From Candidatus Hodarchaeota archaeon (GTDB taxonomy: Archaea > Asgardarchaeota > Heimdallarchaeia > Hodarchaeales > Hodarchaeaceae): 46,104 nt of DNA. Shown piece by piece: positions 24,824 through 33,232 of the stretch. Made by a program: the position numbers and the translations under genes. Under the pieces are notes generated by a model. The model searched no databases. It was given only the letters and a program-made list of their open reading frames with translations, and was not told the DNA's origin. Positions within the stretch are counted from its first letter, which is position 1; every line of letters starts with the position of its first letter. The DNA is taken from positions 1-46,104 of the forward strand of contig JAEOTQ010000075.1 of NCBI GenBank assembly GCA_016839785.1, given 5' to 3'.

Positions 24824-25666
24824 ATGTCTTTACCTGGTGACTATCATACTCATTCGTATCTATGTAATCACGCTAGTGGTCAGTTGGTAGATTATATTCA
24901 AGCAGCGATCTCTCTTGGGCTACCAGAGATTGGATTAAGTGGGCATTTTCCAATGCATCTATTGCCTTCTCAGTTTCACAAGTATGCAATGGATTTTTCA
25001 GAACTGAATACTTATTTAGAGACTGCAAAGGAATTAAAACTAAGATTTAAGTCAAAAATCCAAACCAAGGTAGCTTTTGAAGTTGATTTTCACAAACCTA
25101 TTCTCTCACGTTATCAACAAGCATTAAAACCTCACTTACCAAACTTAGATTATTTAATAGGGTCCATCCATGGATTAAAATGGAAAAATTACATTATACC
25201 AATTGACGGGTCATTTTCATTGCCAGACGAGTTATCTCGTGAAAACAATGGGAAAGATACTCTTATTTTGTCATATTATGATGATTTACGAGAACTAGTT
25301 AGAAGCAAATACTATGATGTTCTGGGACATTTCGATGTAATAAAGAAACTCGGTTTTAATTTCGATGATGAGGAAAGAATCTGGGAAGGAGTCTTAAAAG
25401 TGATTGATGAACTCGAAAATAGTAGTATGGCAGTTGAAATAAATACGTCGGGATTGAGAAAACCAGAAAATGAATTATACCCAAATAAAGCCATTATTAA
25501 AGAGTTAATAAAAAGAGAAATTCCCGTTGTTATTAGCAGTGATGCACATCAACCCACAGATGTTGGTTATGCATTTGATTCCACCCTTCAATTTTTGAGA
25601 AAGAATGGTTTGAGATCAATATGTCAAATTACCGCATATGAACATTCTCAAGTTCCTCTCAATTGA
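24824..25666 (+). CDS. PHP-family phosphatase, histidinol-phosphatase type
   Basis: A 280-residue metal-dependent phosphoesterase of the PHP superfamily. The motifs appear in order: DYHTHSYLCNH (metal-binding His), GLSGHFP, a Glu in AFEVDFH, GSIHGL, LGHFDVIKK, EINTSG and the closing SSDAHQP. The spacing and the H-x-D-V-IKK element match histidinol-phosphatases of the HisK/HisJ type, which convert histidinol phosphate to histidinol. No other his genes are in the window, so substrate specificity is inference. It starts ATG 24824, with a TATA-like ATAAATAG about 50 bases before. It diverges from the GTPase operon. Confidence 0.85.
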   Translation: MSLPGDYHTHSYLCNHASGQLVDYIQAAISLGLPEIGLSGHFPMHLLPSQFHKYAMDFSELNTYLETAKELKLRFKSKIQTKVAFEVDFHKPILSRYQQALKPHLPNLDYLIGSIHGLKWKNYIIPIDGSFSLPDELSRENNGKDTLILSYYDDLRELVRSKYYDVLGHFDVIKKLGFNFDDEERIWEGVLKVIDELENSSMAVEINTSGLRKPENELYPNKAIIKELIKREIPVVISSDAHQPTDVGYAFDSTLQFLRKNGLRSICQITAYEHSQVPLN

Positions 25667-25681
25667 AGAAATATGCTTTTT

Positions 25682-26623
25682 CTAAGAGAAGAATGTCATT
25701 CGTTCCGTAAGTAGCTCTTTTCCAGCCTCAATGAGAGATGGAATGCTGTTTTTGACTCCATAAAGGATATAAGGAATGCAGGACCTTGAAAAGGTAAATT
25801 GCATTCGTTCTTGGAAATCCTTGTCAATTATCCCATCATAAAATGCCAAAATCTCATCTTGAAAAAGTTTTCCCTCTCGATAAAAGAGAAAATCGACTGC
25901 AGGATCGAAAATTCTCGTTTCTTCAAAATCGATGATTCCTGAAAGTTTACAGGAACCAGAGTCAACAAGAATATTAGAGGTATCGAAATCACCATGAATT
26001 ACAGTCGGTTCAAAGGAAAAATGGTCAATTTTGGACAAAAAACGTGTGTAGAGAGCCTGAATCCACTTCTTTTGTTCGGAATTGACAAGTGGCAAAACGA
26101 TCGATTTTGTTTCCTGATACTCCTTTTCCCAAACCTTAGTATATTTAGCTAGAAAATCTGAATTGTTGAGATTCATGCAGTTGGTGAATTTTTTAGTTAA
26201 TTTTACAGAGTGGAGTTGTGTTAAAAAAACTCCAATGGATCTTGCGAGCTTTTTAAGACACTTATTATCGTACTTTCGAATACATTTAGATAGTGATATA
26301 CCTGGTAATTTTCTATAACCCATTGCTGGAACTGTTTCCTCTAAATTAACATAGATTGGATCAGGAATAGGAATTGACAAGTTAGGTTTTAATAATTTTA
26401 GATTTTTATATTCACTCTCTATCATTTGTATTCCTTTCTTATTTCTCAGAGATTTATCAGGTATACGAAAGATAAACCTCCCCTCAACTTCAAATACATT
26501 ATAAGTTCCATGATAGAGAAATTTTATATCATTTACCTTAGAATCAGGTAAAAATTTATTTATAGCAGGCACTACTCTAGATATACTGATATCTTTAGGA
26601 TTCCGTTCTTCATAATATGTCAT
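25682..26623 (-). CDS. Aminoglycoside-phosphotransferase-like kinase
   Basis: A 313-residue kinase of the APH/choline-kinase superfamily. The catalytic loop is HGDFDTSNILVD and the metal-binding motif is GIIDFEETRIFDPAVDF; these correspond to HGDxxxxN and IDxxD-type motifs. The N-terminal lobe has FLYHGTYNVFEVEGRFIFRIP, in line with the Gly-rich nucleotide region. In an archaeon the substrate is more likely a small metabolite (sugar, choline-like or amino-sugar) than an antibiotic. The start is ATG 26623 and the stop is TAG. It follows the MBL-fold gene on the same strand with a gap of about 30 bases and may be co-transcribed. Confidence 0.82.
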   Translation of the reverse strand: MTYYEERNPKDISISRVVPAINKFLPDSKVNDIKFLYHGTYNVFEVEGRFIFRIPDKSLRNKKGIQMIESEYKNLKLLKPNLSIPIPDPIYVNLEETVPAMGYRKLPGISLSKCIRKYDNKCLKKLARSIGVFLTQLHSVKLTKKFTNCMNLNNSDFLAKYTKVWEKEYQETKSIVLPLVNSEQKKWIQALYTRFLSKIDHFSFEPTVIHGDFDTSNILVDSGSCKLSGIIDFEETRIFDPAVDFLFYREGKLFQDEILAFYDGIIDKDFQERMQFTFSRSCIPYILYGVKNSIPSLIEAGKELLTERMTFFS

Positions 26624-26653
26624 CGTGAATGGATCACATCAATTTGAGAAGTA

Positions 26654-27625
26654 TTACCTTGGATCCCGAAATCCAAGGTCAATAAGCTGGCCATATACAA
26701 GAGCTACTATAATACGGGTTAAGAATCTCATATCAGTTTTCGAGGTTTCAACTCGCCCTTCGAGTTCATTCTCAATGAACTGTTCAACTATCCAACGTGT
26801 TTCATTTTTCTCTTCAAATTTCTCTTTAACATATGTGCGAAAACGATGTGTAAACTCAAGGTTTTTTTTCATCAACTTTAGAGTATTATCTGTCCCTTTA
26901 ATTACTCCAAAATGACCTAGACCTATATTCATTGGATTTAACTCAATTAAATGCTCCAAACTTTGAATATAGGTTGCATAATTAAATTCAGGGGGCATAC
27001 TTGTACCCAAAGTTAGGAGATTTTGCGAATGCATTCTTGTACCTGCAGCTTCACCGAGAAACATAAATTCTGTTTTCTGATGATCGAACAATGTAGGGCA
27101 GACATGATCTTCACAATGACCAGGTGAAGGCACCAAAGATAAAGATTGTGTGTCAGTAAACCCAGGCAGCAAAACTTCTTCGTTTGGATTTACAATTTTA
27201 AAAGCTTTATCAGGAATGGAACGCATTTCTCCAATCATTTTTCCAAATGTTCGGTATGCTCGTTTCATATGAAGCTCAGGATCCTGAAGTTGCTTTTTCG
27301 TTTTAGATGTCGTGAGAATCTTAACATCTGGATTATATTCTTTAATCTGATTCCACAAGGACCATCCTCCACCAAAATGATCAAAATGATAATGTGTGGG
27401 AATTAAATACTTGATTTTCTTAAGAGAAATCTGGTGTTTCGAGGTAAGATAAGTTAATAATGTAGGTACATCATTCGATGTCCCACAATCTAGAATAGCA
27501 TGAGAATCTGGAGTTATTATTAAAAATGCAGAGCAGATCTCAAATGAATTGTACTGCTCGAGATCAACGTGAATAATATTATCTGTAATATGACCAGAAG
27601 AATGGACAATCCCGAGTAAACTCAT
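26654..27625 (-). CDS. Metallo-beta-lactamase-fold hydrolase
   Basis: About 323 residues. The di-metal site is visible: HYHFDHFGG (HxHxDH), the His in SPGHCEDH, and a C-terminal GLGHFG. The usual bridging Asp, normally found in a GD pair after the second His, seems replaced by Glu in FLGEAAG, an unusual change. The frame extends to a TTG at 27664, but the ATG at 27625 follows a purine-rich GGGGGGAA and is preferred. The C-terminal 80 residues are helical, as in the larger glyoxalase-II-like or lactonase-type members. Substrate unknown. It probably shares a transcript with the APH-like kinase downstream. Confidence 0.82.
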   Translation of the reverse strand: MSLLGIVHSSGHITDNIIHVDLEQYNSFEICSAFLIITPDSHAILDCGTSNDVPTLLTYLTSKHQISLKKIKYLIPTHYHFDHFGGGWSLWNQIKEYNPDVKILTTSKTKKQLQDPELHMKRAYRTFGKMIGEMRSIPDKAFKIVNPNEEVLLPGFTDTQSLSLVPSPGHCEDHVCPTLFDHQKTEFMFLGEAAGTRMHSQNLLTLGTSMPPEFNYATYIQSLEHLIELNPMNIGLGHFGVIKGTDNTLKLMKKNLEFTHRFRTYVKEKFEEKNETRWIVEQFIENELEGRVETSKTDMRFLTRIIVALVYGQLIDLGFRDPR

Positions 27626-27684
27626 AATTCCCCCCAGTTTAGGACTCCTTTTAATTTTTCTCAAACTTAATTTTACTCTTGATG

Positions 27685-29160
27685 CTAAATATAGAAGGAC
27701 CCACCACCACGTTCTCTAAAAATAAAGCAAACTGGTTCAAAATTATTGTCCAGAAAGAGCAATTGAGCTATATATACAGCACGACCACCGAAGAACGATC
27801 CACTGTTTGTAATCCAATTGAATTCTCCTTTATACAGCCATTCAGCATATAGCTCTGAACTATTGAAGGACTCTAAATTACCGTACCTGTTACCATCCAC
27901 CCAATAAATGAAGACGGTGGCATAGTCATTGAGTCTATCATATGATTGGGAATACCAATAATCTCCGACAACAGAAGTATCTAGCAAGACGTCACCAAGA
28001 TTGACTATATTCACATCCCAATATAAACTGATAATTTTCGGGGAAGAACGGAAAATGTAGGTGAAATCTATGTTCTCTGATTCTTCTATCTGATTCAACT
28101 TATTATTCAGTGTGTTATTAGTCATTGTATGTTCAGAAGTAATACTTGTAATACTATTCAGAGGCAAACTTTCGATATATAGCAAGGCGTTGAGAGCATC
28201 GTTATCGGGGTATTGCCTATTAATTGTTACCGATACTTCAGGTCCTTTGTACATACTGGTGATAAAGAAAGGGGAAAAAGGGAAAATAATCAGGAAGATT
28301 CCTATGATCACTATTGCGTTCCTTACCTTCCTTGTGTTCTTCAGATATTTCGTTTTTCTCATATTAATGATAATTGGTCTTCTAGGATCACCATCAGAGG
28401 TTCTGACTTCAGATTCAAAAATTTGAATTATTTCGATTCTTCCGGCTTGCTTTCCTAACACTGGGGTAATTATGTACTTTGATACTACAAGTCCAAGTAA
28501 GAGATAAATTAGTGAAGATCCATATTCCTCAAAGAGTGCGAAAGAACTAAGAGAATCTAAAAACACGTTTCCAAGAAGGAGGATAAATACAGGCAATAGA
28601 GAGAATAATCCAAACTTAGAGCGATGGTCTTCGAAAAATCCTTTTCTAATTTCTAAAGGATTGATTTGTGAATCAACGACTAGAAGTACTATTAAAAGGA
28701 TATTTGAAATAACCCAGACTATAAGGAAGCCAGTATCGGAGAGTAGACTTAAATATTTTGAATAAAAGTCTATTTCTGTGAGGGGTGTTGAAATATTTGC
28801 TTCAAATAGTATCATTCGTATAATTGAGGCGAAAAATAACCAGAATCCCACGAGTCCAAGAAATCTCTTTTTTAAGATATTCAAACTGGAGAATTTCTGA
28901 TTATATGCAACACTGGCTCCAATTAATGCTATCGCAACTAAATCCAATATTAAGAAAAAACTGAAGATAATTCTTAATACGGATACTAAGAAGTACCCTA
29001 CTTTCCAAAGGGAAGTATTTGAGATGAAGAAAATAGGAATAAAACTGATACTAATGGCTAGCACGAACGTATTTTGAATTGACCAAATCTTCCACCCCAA
29101 GTAACGGAATTCAGCCTGGGTGTCGATTTCGAGATAATGAATTTGTTGTTCAGAAACCAT
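27685..29160 (-). CDS. Uncharacterised membrane protein with C-terminal outer domain
   Basis: A 491-residue membrane protein. Seven hydrophobic segments fall between residues 30 and 240. A cytoplasmic basic stretch (NMRKTKYLKNTRKVR) follows, then one more helix (about 283-303), and then a 185-residue domain predicted outside the membrane, rich in Ser, Asn, Tyr and Trp. I recognise no family. The start is ATG 29160 and the stop is TAG. It may be transcribed with the MBL gene 60 bases downstream. It could be a sensor or a cell-surface assembly factor, but nothing in the sequence decides. Confidence 0.7.
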   Translation of the reverse strand: MVSEQQIHYLEIDTQAEFRYLGWKIWSIQNTFVLAISISFIPIFFISNTSLWKVGYFLVSVLRIIFSFFLILDLVAIALIGASVAYNQKFSSLNILKKRFLGLVGFWLFFASIIRMILFEANISTPLTEIDFYSKYLSLLSDTGFLIVWVISNILLIVLLVVDSQINPLEIRKGFFEDHRSKFGLFSLLPVFILLLGNVFLDSLSSFALFEEYGSSLIYLLLGLVVSKYIITPVLGKQAGRIEIIQIFESEVRTSDGDPRRPIIINMRKTKYLKNTRKVRNAIVIIGIFLIIFPFSPFFITSMYKGPEVSVTINRQYPDNDALNALLYIESLPLNSITSITSEHTMTNNTLNNKLNQIEESENIDFTYIFRSSPKIISLYWDVNIVNLGDVLLDTSVVGDYWYSQSYDRLNDYATVFIYWVDGNRYGNLESFNSSELYAEWLYKGEFNWITNSGSFFGGRAVYIAQLLFLDNNFEPVCFIFRERGGGSFYI

Positions 29161-29243
29161 GAATATCCACCACTCACAAACATACCTCCACTATACTAGA
29201 ATAATCCCAAAGGAATGTCTTCTTTGTTGAGTATCTATTCCAT

Positions 29244-29957
29244 TTAACTTATAGCACAACGATTTGGTCCGATTTCAAGCTCACCTACTTGTATGGGGGA
29301 TAGTATGAGCTTTCCGGAATTTACTAGACGTATTGTTTGATGGGAGGACGGTTGTTTTGTTTGTTGGGATGTTTGGACGGCATAGTCTATAAAGGCTTTT
29401 TCATCTTTCTGAAGAATCGGATTCTCTTTAAATGTTTGAATATCTGAAACTAAAGGAGAATTGAAATTTTCTAAAGTAAATTTACCATGATGTGCCGGAG
29501 CATAAAACATCTTGTCAGGTAAGGTTGCTAGACGGACATTCAAAGAATTGTACAAGTCTTTAGCAAATTCTTCTGACTTATCAGCCAAATCTGGACGACC
29601 AATTCCATCAATAAATAATATATCACCAGTGAGTACTCCTAAATCCCTCATCAGGAACGAAGTGCTGCCTGGCGTATGGCCTGGAGTATTCATAGCTTTC
29701 AGAAGTACCTTGTTCCCAATAGAGAACGTTTCATTCTCCTTTAATGGTTCAAATTCAAAATCATAAGGATCCTTTGGACTTACGAAATATTCAGCCCCAG
29801 TCTTTTGGGTAAGTTCTCTGGCCCCAGATATGTGATCAGCATGCAAATGTGTATCAATAATCTTGATAATCGATAAATCCTTTTCTTCAGCCATCTTCAG
29901 ATATGGAGAAATGTTATGAGCAGGATCTATTACAATAGCTTCTCCATTAGAATACAA
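29244..29957 (-). CDS. Persulfide-dioxygenase-type MBL domain (after in-frame TAG)
   Basis: 237 residues of the ETHE1/glyoxalase-II-like family: THLHADHISGA (HxHxDH), NTPGHTPGS, a GD pair in LTGDILF, DGIGRPDL and a final HHG. Persulfide dioxygenases oxidise glutathione- or protein-persulfide to sulfite. The N terminus is short: relatives begin about 15 residues earlier. The missing part (KGCLS) is present in the same frame at the end of the rhodanese gene just upstream, separated by one TAG codon at 29961-29963. The assigned TTG start at 29957 directly follows that stop. So this is either the second half of a rhodanese-MBL fusion or a gene restarted by coupling. Confidence 0.8.
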   Translation of the reverse strand: MYSNGEAIVIDPAHNISPYLKMAEEKDLSIIKIIDTHLHADHISGARELTQKTGAEYFVSPKDPYDFEFEPLKENETFSIGNKVLLKAMNTPGHTPGSTSFLMRDLGVLTGDILFIDGIGRPDLADKSEEFAKDLYNSLNVRLATLPDKMFYAPAHHGKFTLENFNSPLVSDIQTFKENPILQKDEKAFIDYAVQTSQQTKQPSSHQTIRLVNSGKLILSPIQVGELEIGPNRCAIS

Positions 29958-29960
29958 TAA

Positions 29961-30350
29961 CTATGATAGACAACCTTTTGCCACCCTTCGTAGTTGAATG
30001 AAATGTAGGTCGGTATCACTTACGACTTCTACTGTATCAAATACACTGTTCCATGCCGTCATTCCACCAACTAACGATTTCGCGTTGTAACCGAGAGCCT
30101 TTAGTTTTTCTGCCCCAGCGTAAGAGTCATTTCCTTTTCCACAGACTAAGACAATTTCTTTATCTTTGAACTGATCAGGAAAGTCTCTTGCTGCAAGTAA
30201 TTGCATGATAGGAAAATTTATACTATTAAAAATGTTCCAGTCAGTATAAGCTTGTGAATTTCTTACATCCACTATGAGTGGAACATCTCCAGATTGTATT
30301 TGTTTATGAAATCTCTCAGGAGATATTTCTAGGTCACTATTCCGTTTCAT
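29961..30350 (-). CDS. Rhodanese domain (before in-frame TAG)
   Basis: About 129 residues of a sulfurtransferase. The rhodanese fold is clear: IVDVRNSQAYTDWNI, the active-site loop VCGKGNDS with the persulfide-carrying Cys, and a closing GGMTAW. Residues after about 115 no longer belong to rhodanese. They read LRRVAKGCLS, the usual opening of an ETHE1-type MBL domain, and the frame then hits TAG before continuing in the same frame into that domain. The frame runs back to TTG 30359, but ATG at 30350 is the better start. A strong TATA box (CTATTTAAAAG, near 30458-30469) lies upstream. Together the pair would handle persulfide sulfur. Confidence 0.82.
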   Translation of the reverse strand: MKRNSDLEISPERFHKQIQSGDVPLIVDVRNSQAYTDWNIFNSINFPIMQLLAARDFPDQFKDKEIVLVCGKGNDSYAGAEKLKALGYNAKSLVGGMTAWNSVFDTVEVVSDTDLHFIQLRRVAKGCLS

Positions 30351-30577
30351 CGTTCTCAATCGAACCCTTCCCTAAATTTTTTTTATGTGTTGTTCTACGA
30401 AGATGGGTTTCCAAGACCAATACTCAAATTCCCCCACTTATACAATAGTATAGCTCTTTTAAATAGTTTAATACGAAGATAAGCTAGAGAAAAAAGAAAA
30501 TTCCAAAACCAACATAAATAATGTTTAATAAAATAATACCTAGCTCATTTCAATTGGATAGTATTAAGCAATATTCA

Positions 30578-30652
30578 AGCCCCGTGGTGTAGAGGCTATC
30601 ATATGAGGCTTTGACCCTCACGACTCCAGTTCGAATCTGGACGGGGCTGCCA
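30578..30652 (+). tRNA. tRNA-Gln (anticodon TTG)
   Basis: A complete cloverleaf. Acceptor AGCCCCG pairs with CGGGGCT; the anticodon stem TGAGG/CCTCA closes the loop CTTTGAC with anticodon TTG; the T-arm is TCCAG-TTCGAAT-CTGGA; discriminator G73 is at 30649 and an encoded CCA at 30650-30652. It has an A1-U72 first pair and an archaeal-looking D-arm (GTGT at 10-13). No intron. It decodes CAA. Confidence 0.95.
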
Positions 30653-30693
30653 TTTCTTCTCTACATAATTTAAATGAATATAAACATTAGTCA

Positions 30694-30765
30694 AGCCCCA
30701 TAGTGTAGTGGTTAGCACCTCAGGCTCTGAATCTGATGACTCCAGTTCGAATCTGGATGGGGCTG
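30694..30765 (+). tRNA. tRNA-Gln (anticodon CTG)
   Basis: The second Gln isoacceptor, 41 bases after the first. Acceptor AGCCCCA/TGGGGCT; anticodon stem TCAGG/TCTGA around the loop CTCTGAA, anticodon CTG; T-arm identical to its neighbour; discriminator G73. The CCA end is not encoded here. It decodes CAG. An AT-rich TATA-like stretch precedes it (30667-30685). Confidence 0.95.
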
Positions 30766-30870
30766 TTCTAATTTTTCCCTATACGCAGCCTGCGGAAAAT
30801 TTATCTCAATGCTCGAAATCAGATCACATTTATTAAAAATTTGAGAAATATTTGAGCTACCTGAGCCAAG

Positions 30871-31269
30871 ATGAACCAAAACACACACCCATTTGACTAT
30901 TTAGCTGGACATCGGACGATCAGTTTGACGACTTATTATAAAAGTGGTAAAGGTGTAGCTACACCTATAGATTTTATTAGGAAGAATGATCACTTATATG
31001 CATCAACTAGAGTGGATTCGTATAAAGTAAAACGGTTGAGAAATAATCCCGATGCCAAAATAGCCCCGTGTACGATGCGTGGAAAGCTTAAAGGCCCAGA
31101 AATTAATGTGAAAGTGTGGATAATTCCGAAAGCAGAGGAGCAATTCGCATCTGAAACGATGGAGGAAGCGATCACTCTCTTATACAAAATTCTTATTAGA
31201 TTATCGAAATTAGCTTTTTGGAGAAAAGAGACAGAGCGACTTTACTTAGAAATCACTCCACAAATCTGA
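30871..31269 (+). CDS. PPOX-class flavin/F420-binding split-barrel protein
   Basis: 132 residues of the FMN-binding split-barrel (pyridoxamine-phosphate-oxidase-like) superfamily, closest by eye to the F420-dependent PPOX class. The hallmarks are ISLTTYYKSGKGVATPIDF, then LYASTRVDSYKVKRLRNNPDAKIAPC and GPEINVKVWII. The strand order and length fit the whole domain. Members reduce or bind small aromatic substrates using F420, FMN or heme; the cofactor cannot be settled here. The ATG at 30871 opens a single-gene unit lying between the tRNA-Gln pair and glnS and convergent with glnS. Confidence 0.85.
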   Translation: MNQNTHPFDYLAGHRTISLTTYYKSGKGVATPIDFIRKNDHLYASTRVDSYKVKRLRNNPDAKIAPCTMRGKLKGPEINVKVWIIPKAEEQFASETMEEAITLLYKILIRLSKLAFWRKETERLYLEITPQI

Positions 31270-31302
31270 GGAGTTTGATTCCTGGATTCAAAGAAAAGAA
31301 TG

Positions 31303-33039
31303 TTACTTCTTTTTTTGCCTCTTTTTCTTTGAATGAGGATGCTGTTTAAATATTTTTGCCCATGTATCACGCAATGTGCTCGTACGATTAAATACTAGGT
31401 TGTCTTGGGAAAATTCCTTTGGATCAGTGAAAAAGTATCCTAACCGCTCGAATTGATAATGGCTAGCTGGTTTAGCATTTCCTAAGCTAGGTTCTACATA
31501 TCCTTTTGTTGTTGTTAATGAGTCAGGATTGTAATCAGGCAACCCAGAGGGATCTTCACGCTTGAATAACCGATCATATAATCGAAATTCTGCTTCCAAC
31601 GCATGTGGTTTTGAGAGCCAGTGGATTGTACCTTTTACCTTTCTTCCATCTGGGGACGATCCACCCTTTGTGTTGGGATCATATGTACACTGAAGTTCGA
31701 TAATTTTTCCAGAATCATCTTTTACAAAATTGGTACAAGTAATAAAGTAAGCATTCCGGAGTCGAACTTCTCTACCCACTGTTAATCGATAAAATTTCTT
31801 TGGAGGATCCTCCATAAAATCCTCTTGCTCTATGTACAGCTCTCGTGAAAATGGTACTTTCCGAGTACCTTTAGATATATCTTTTGGATGGTTTGGTATT
31901 TCTAAATGTTCTACCTGGTCATCGGGATAATTTTCAAGAACGATTTTCAATGGATTTAAGATAGCCATTACTCGATTAGCTTCTTGATCTAGTTCTTCAC
32001 GAACACAGGATTCCAATAAACCATAATCAATATTCTTCTCTCGCTTTGTAACACCTACTCTACCAAGAAAAGTTCTCATCGCGCTTGCAGGAAATCCACG
32101 ATTTCGCATTCCTGCTATTGTTGGCATTCGTGGATCATCCCATCCCGAAACATAGTTTCCATCAACTAATTCTAACAGCTTACGTTTACTTGTAATCGTA
32201 TAGGTTACATTCAATCGAGAAAATTCAATTTGCCGAGGTTTATGCTTTAATGCACCAACGGCTAGAAGTTCATCCACAAACCAATCATATAAGGGTCTAT
32301 GGGTTTCAAACTCAAGGGAACAGAGCGAATGAGTTATTCCCTCAATGGCATCTGATTCCCCATGTGTAAAATCATAACTGGGGTAAATTATCCAATCAGT
32401 CCCTGTTCTATAGTGGCTAACCCTTTTAATTCTATACATGATTGGATCACGCATGAGTAGATTGGGAGATGCCATATCTATTTTAGCACGTAAAACCTTT
32501 GAACCGTCCTCAAATTCACCGTTACGTATCCGTTTAAATAAATCGAGATTTTCCTCAATTGTTCTGTCTCGGTAAGGACTATTAACCCCTGGTTCTGTTA
32601 AGGATCCTCTTTGTTCTCTTATCTCGTCAGCACTTAAATCACAGATGTATGCCTTTCCAGCATTAATCAAAGCCACTGCAAGATCATATAATTCCTCAAA
32701 ATAATCTGAAGCAAAATATAACCGATCCTCCCAATCAGCTCCTAACCATTGAATATCCTCTTTAATTGCCTCTACATAGTCCATGCTTTCTTTGGAAGGG
32801 TCAGTATCGTCAAAACGAAGGTTAAAAAGGCCATTATATTCTTGGGCAATACTATAGCTTAAGTAAATCGCCATTGCATGGCCAATGTGCATCCAACCAT
32901 TGGGTTCTGGAGGAAAACGTGTATGAACTCTTCCTTCGTTTTTATTTGTTCGTATATCATCAACCACAATTTTTCGGATAAAATCAAGTCCGGAATCATC
33001 CTTCTTTGTTTCATCAGGCGGATTCTCTGAGGTTTTCAC
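31303..33039 (-). CDS. glnS: Glutaminyl-tRNA synthetase (bacterial/eukaryotic type)
   Basis: Attaches glutamine directly to tRNA-Gln. Its 578 residues match the full length of bacterial GlnRS. The class I HIGH motif is in RFPPEPNGWMHIGHA (HIGH at 51-54), followed by LRFDDTDPSKE. The KMSKS counterpart is TSKRK (about 283-287). GlnRS-specific segments include SLTEPGVNSPYRDRTIEEN, KVLRAKIDMASPNLLMRDP, DFTHGESDAIEGITHSLCSLEF and DDPRMPTIAGMRNRG. The C-terminal anticodon-binding barrels are present (RKVKGTIHWLSKPHALEAE). Archaeal GluRS proteins lack these. It starts with GTG after an AAGGTG Shine-Dalgarno. The two tRNA-Gln genes lie within 2.5 kb. Canonical archaea lack this enzyme, so transfer from a bacterium or a eukaryote-related origin is likely. 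Confidence 0.95.
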   Translation of the reverse strand: MKTSENPPDETKKDDSGLDFIRKIVVDDIRTNKNEGRVHTRFPPEPNGWMHIGHAMAIYLSYSIAQEYNGLFNLRFDDTDPSKESMDYVEAIKEDIQWLGADWEDRLYFASDYFEELYDLAVALINAGKAYICDLSADEIREQRGSLTEPGVNSPYRDRTIEENLDLFKRIRNGEFEDGSKVLRAKIDMASPNLLMRDPIMYRIKRVSHYRTGTDWIIYPSYDFTHGESDAIEGITHSLCSLEFETHRPLYDWFVDELLAVGALKHKPRQIEFSRLNVTYTITSKRKLLELVDGNYVSGWDDPRMPTIAGMRNRGFPASAMRTFLGRVGVTKREKNIDYGLLESCVREELDQEANRVMAILNPLKIVLENYPDDQVEHLEIPNHPKDISKGTRKVPFSRELYIEQEDFMEDPPKKFYRLTVGREVRLRNAYFITCTNFVKDDSGKIIELQCTYDPNTKGGSSPDGRKVKGTIHWLSKPHALEAEFRLYDRLFKREDPSGLPDYNPDSLTTTKGYVEPSLGNAKPASHYQFERLGYFFTDPKEFSQDNLVFNRTSTLRDTWAKIFKQHPHSKKKRQKKK

Positions 33040-33232
33040 GGTTATTCACCTTTTTAGAAATCGAAATTTGTATACTTCTATCGTCTAATCAGACTGAGTG
33101 GTCTTTTGGCAGAATTTTAAAAATAGGATTGTTAGTAAACCAGTAATTTTGGGTTCATTTACTGAAAATGCTATTCCCTTTGCAATGATTACTCGAATAA
33201 CATTTTGATCACTGAAGATGGGATATTCTTAA

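Noticed and set aside
25682-26623. Antibiotic-resistance aminoglycoside kinase
   Set aside because: Only the superfamily motifs are present; nothing points to an antibiotic substrate, and there is no mobile-element context.
29961-29963. TAG read as pyrrolysine
   Set aside because: Not accepted as the main explanation: no pyl genes are in the window, TAG ends several other genes here, and the residue replaced is an ordinary Tyr in relatives. Kept only as one option.
30360-30870. tRNA cluster as an integration site for a mobile element
   Set aside because: No integrase, no repeated tRNA 3' end and no change in composition were seen. The shared T-arm sequence of the two tRNAs simply reflects their being isoacceptors.
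31303-33039. glnS product as an archaeal non-discriminating GluRS
   Set aside because: The PPEPNG-HIGH motif, the SPYRDR block, the KIDMASP block and the two C-terminal barrels are specific to GlnRS.
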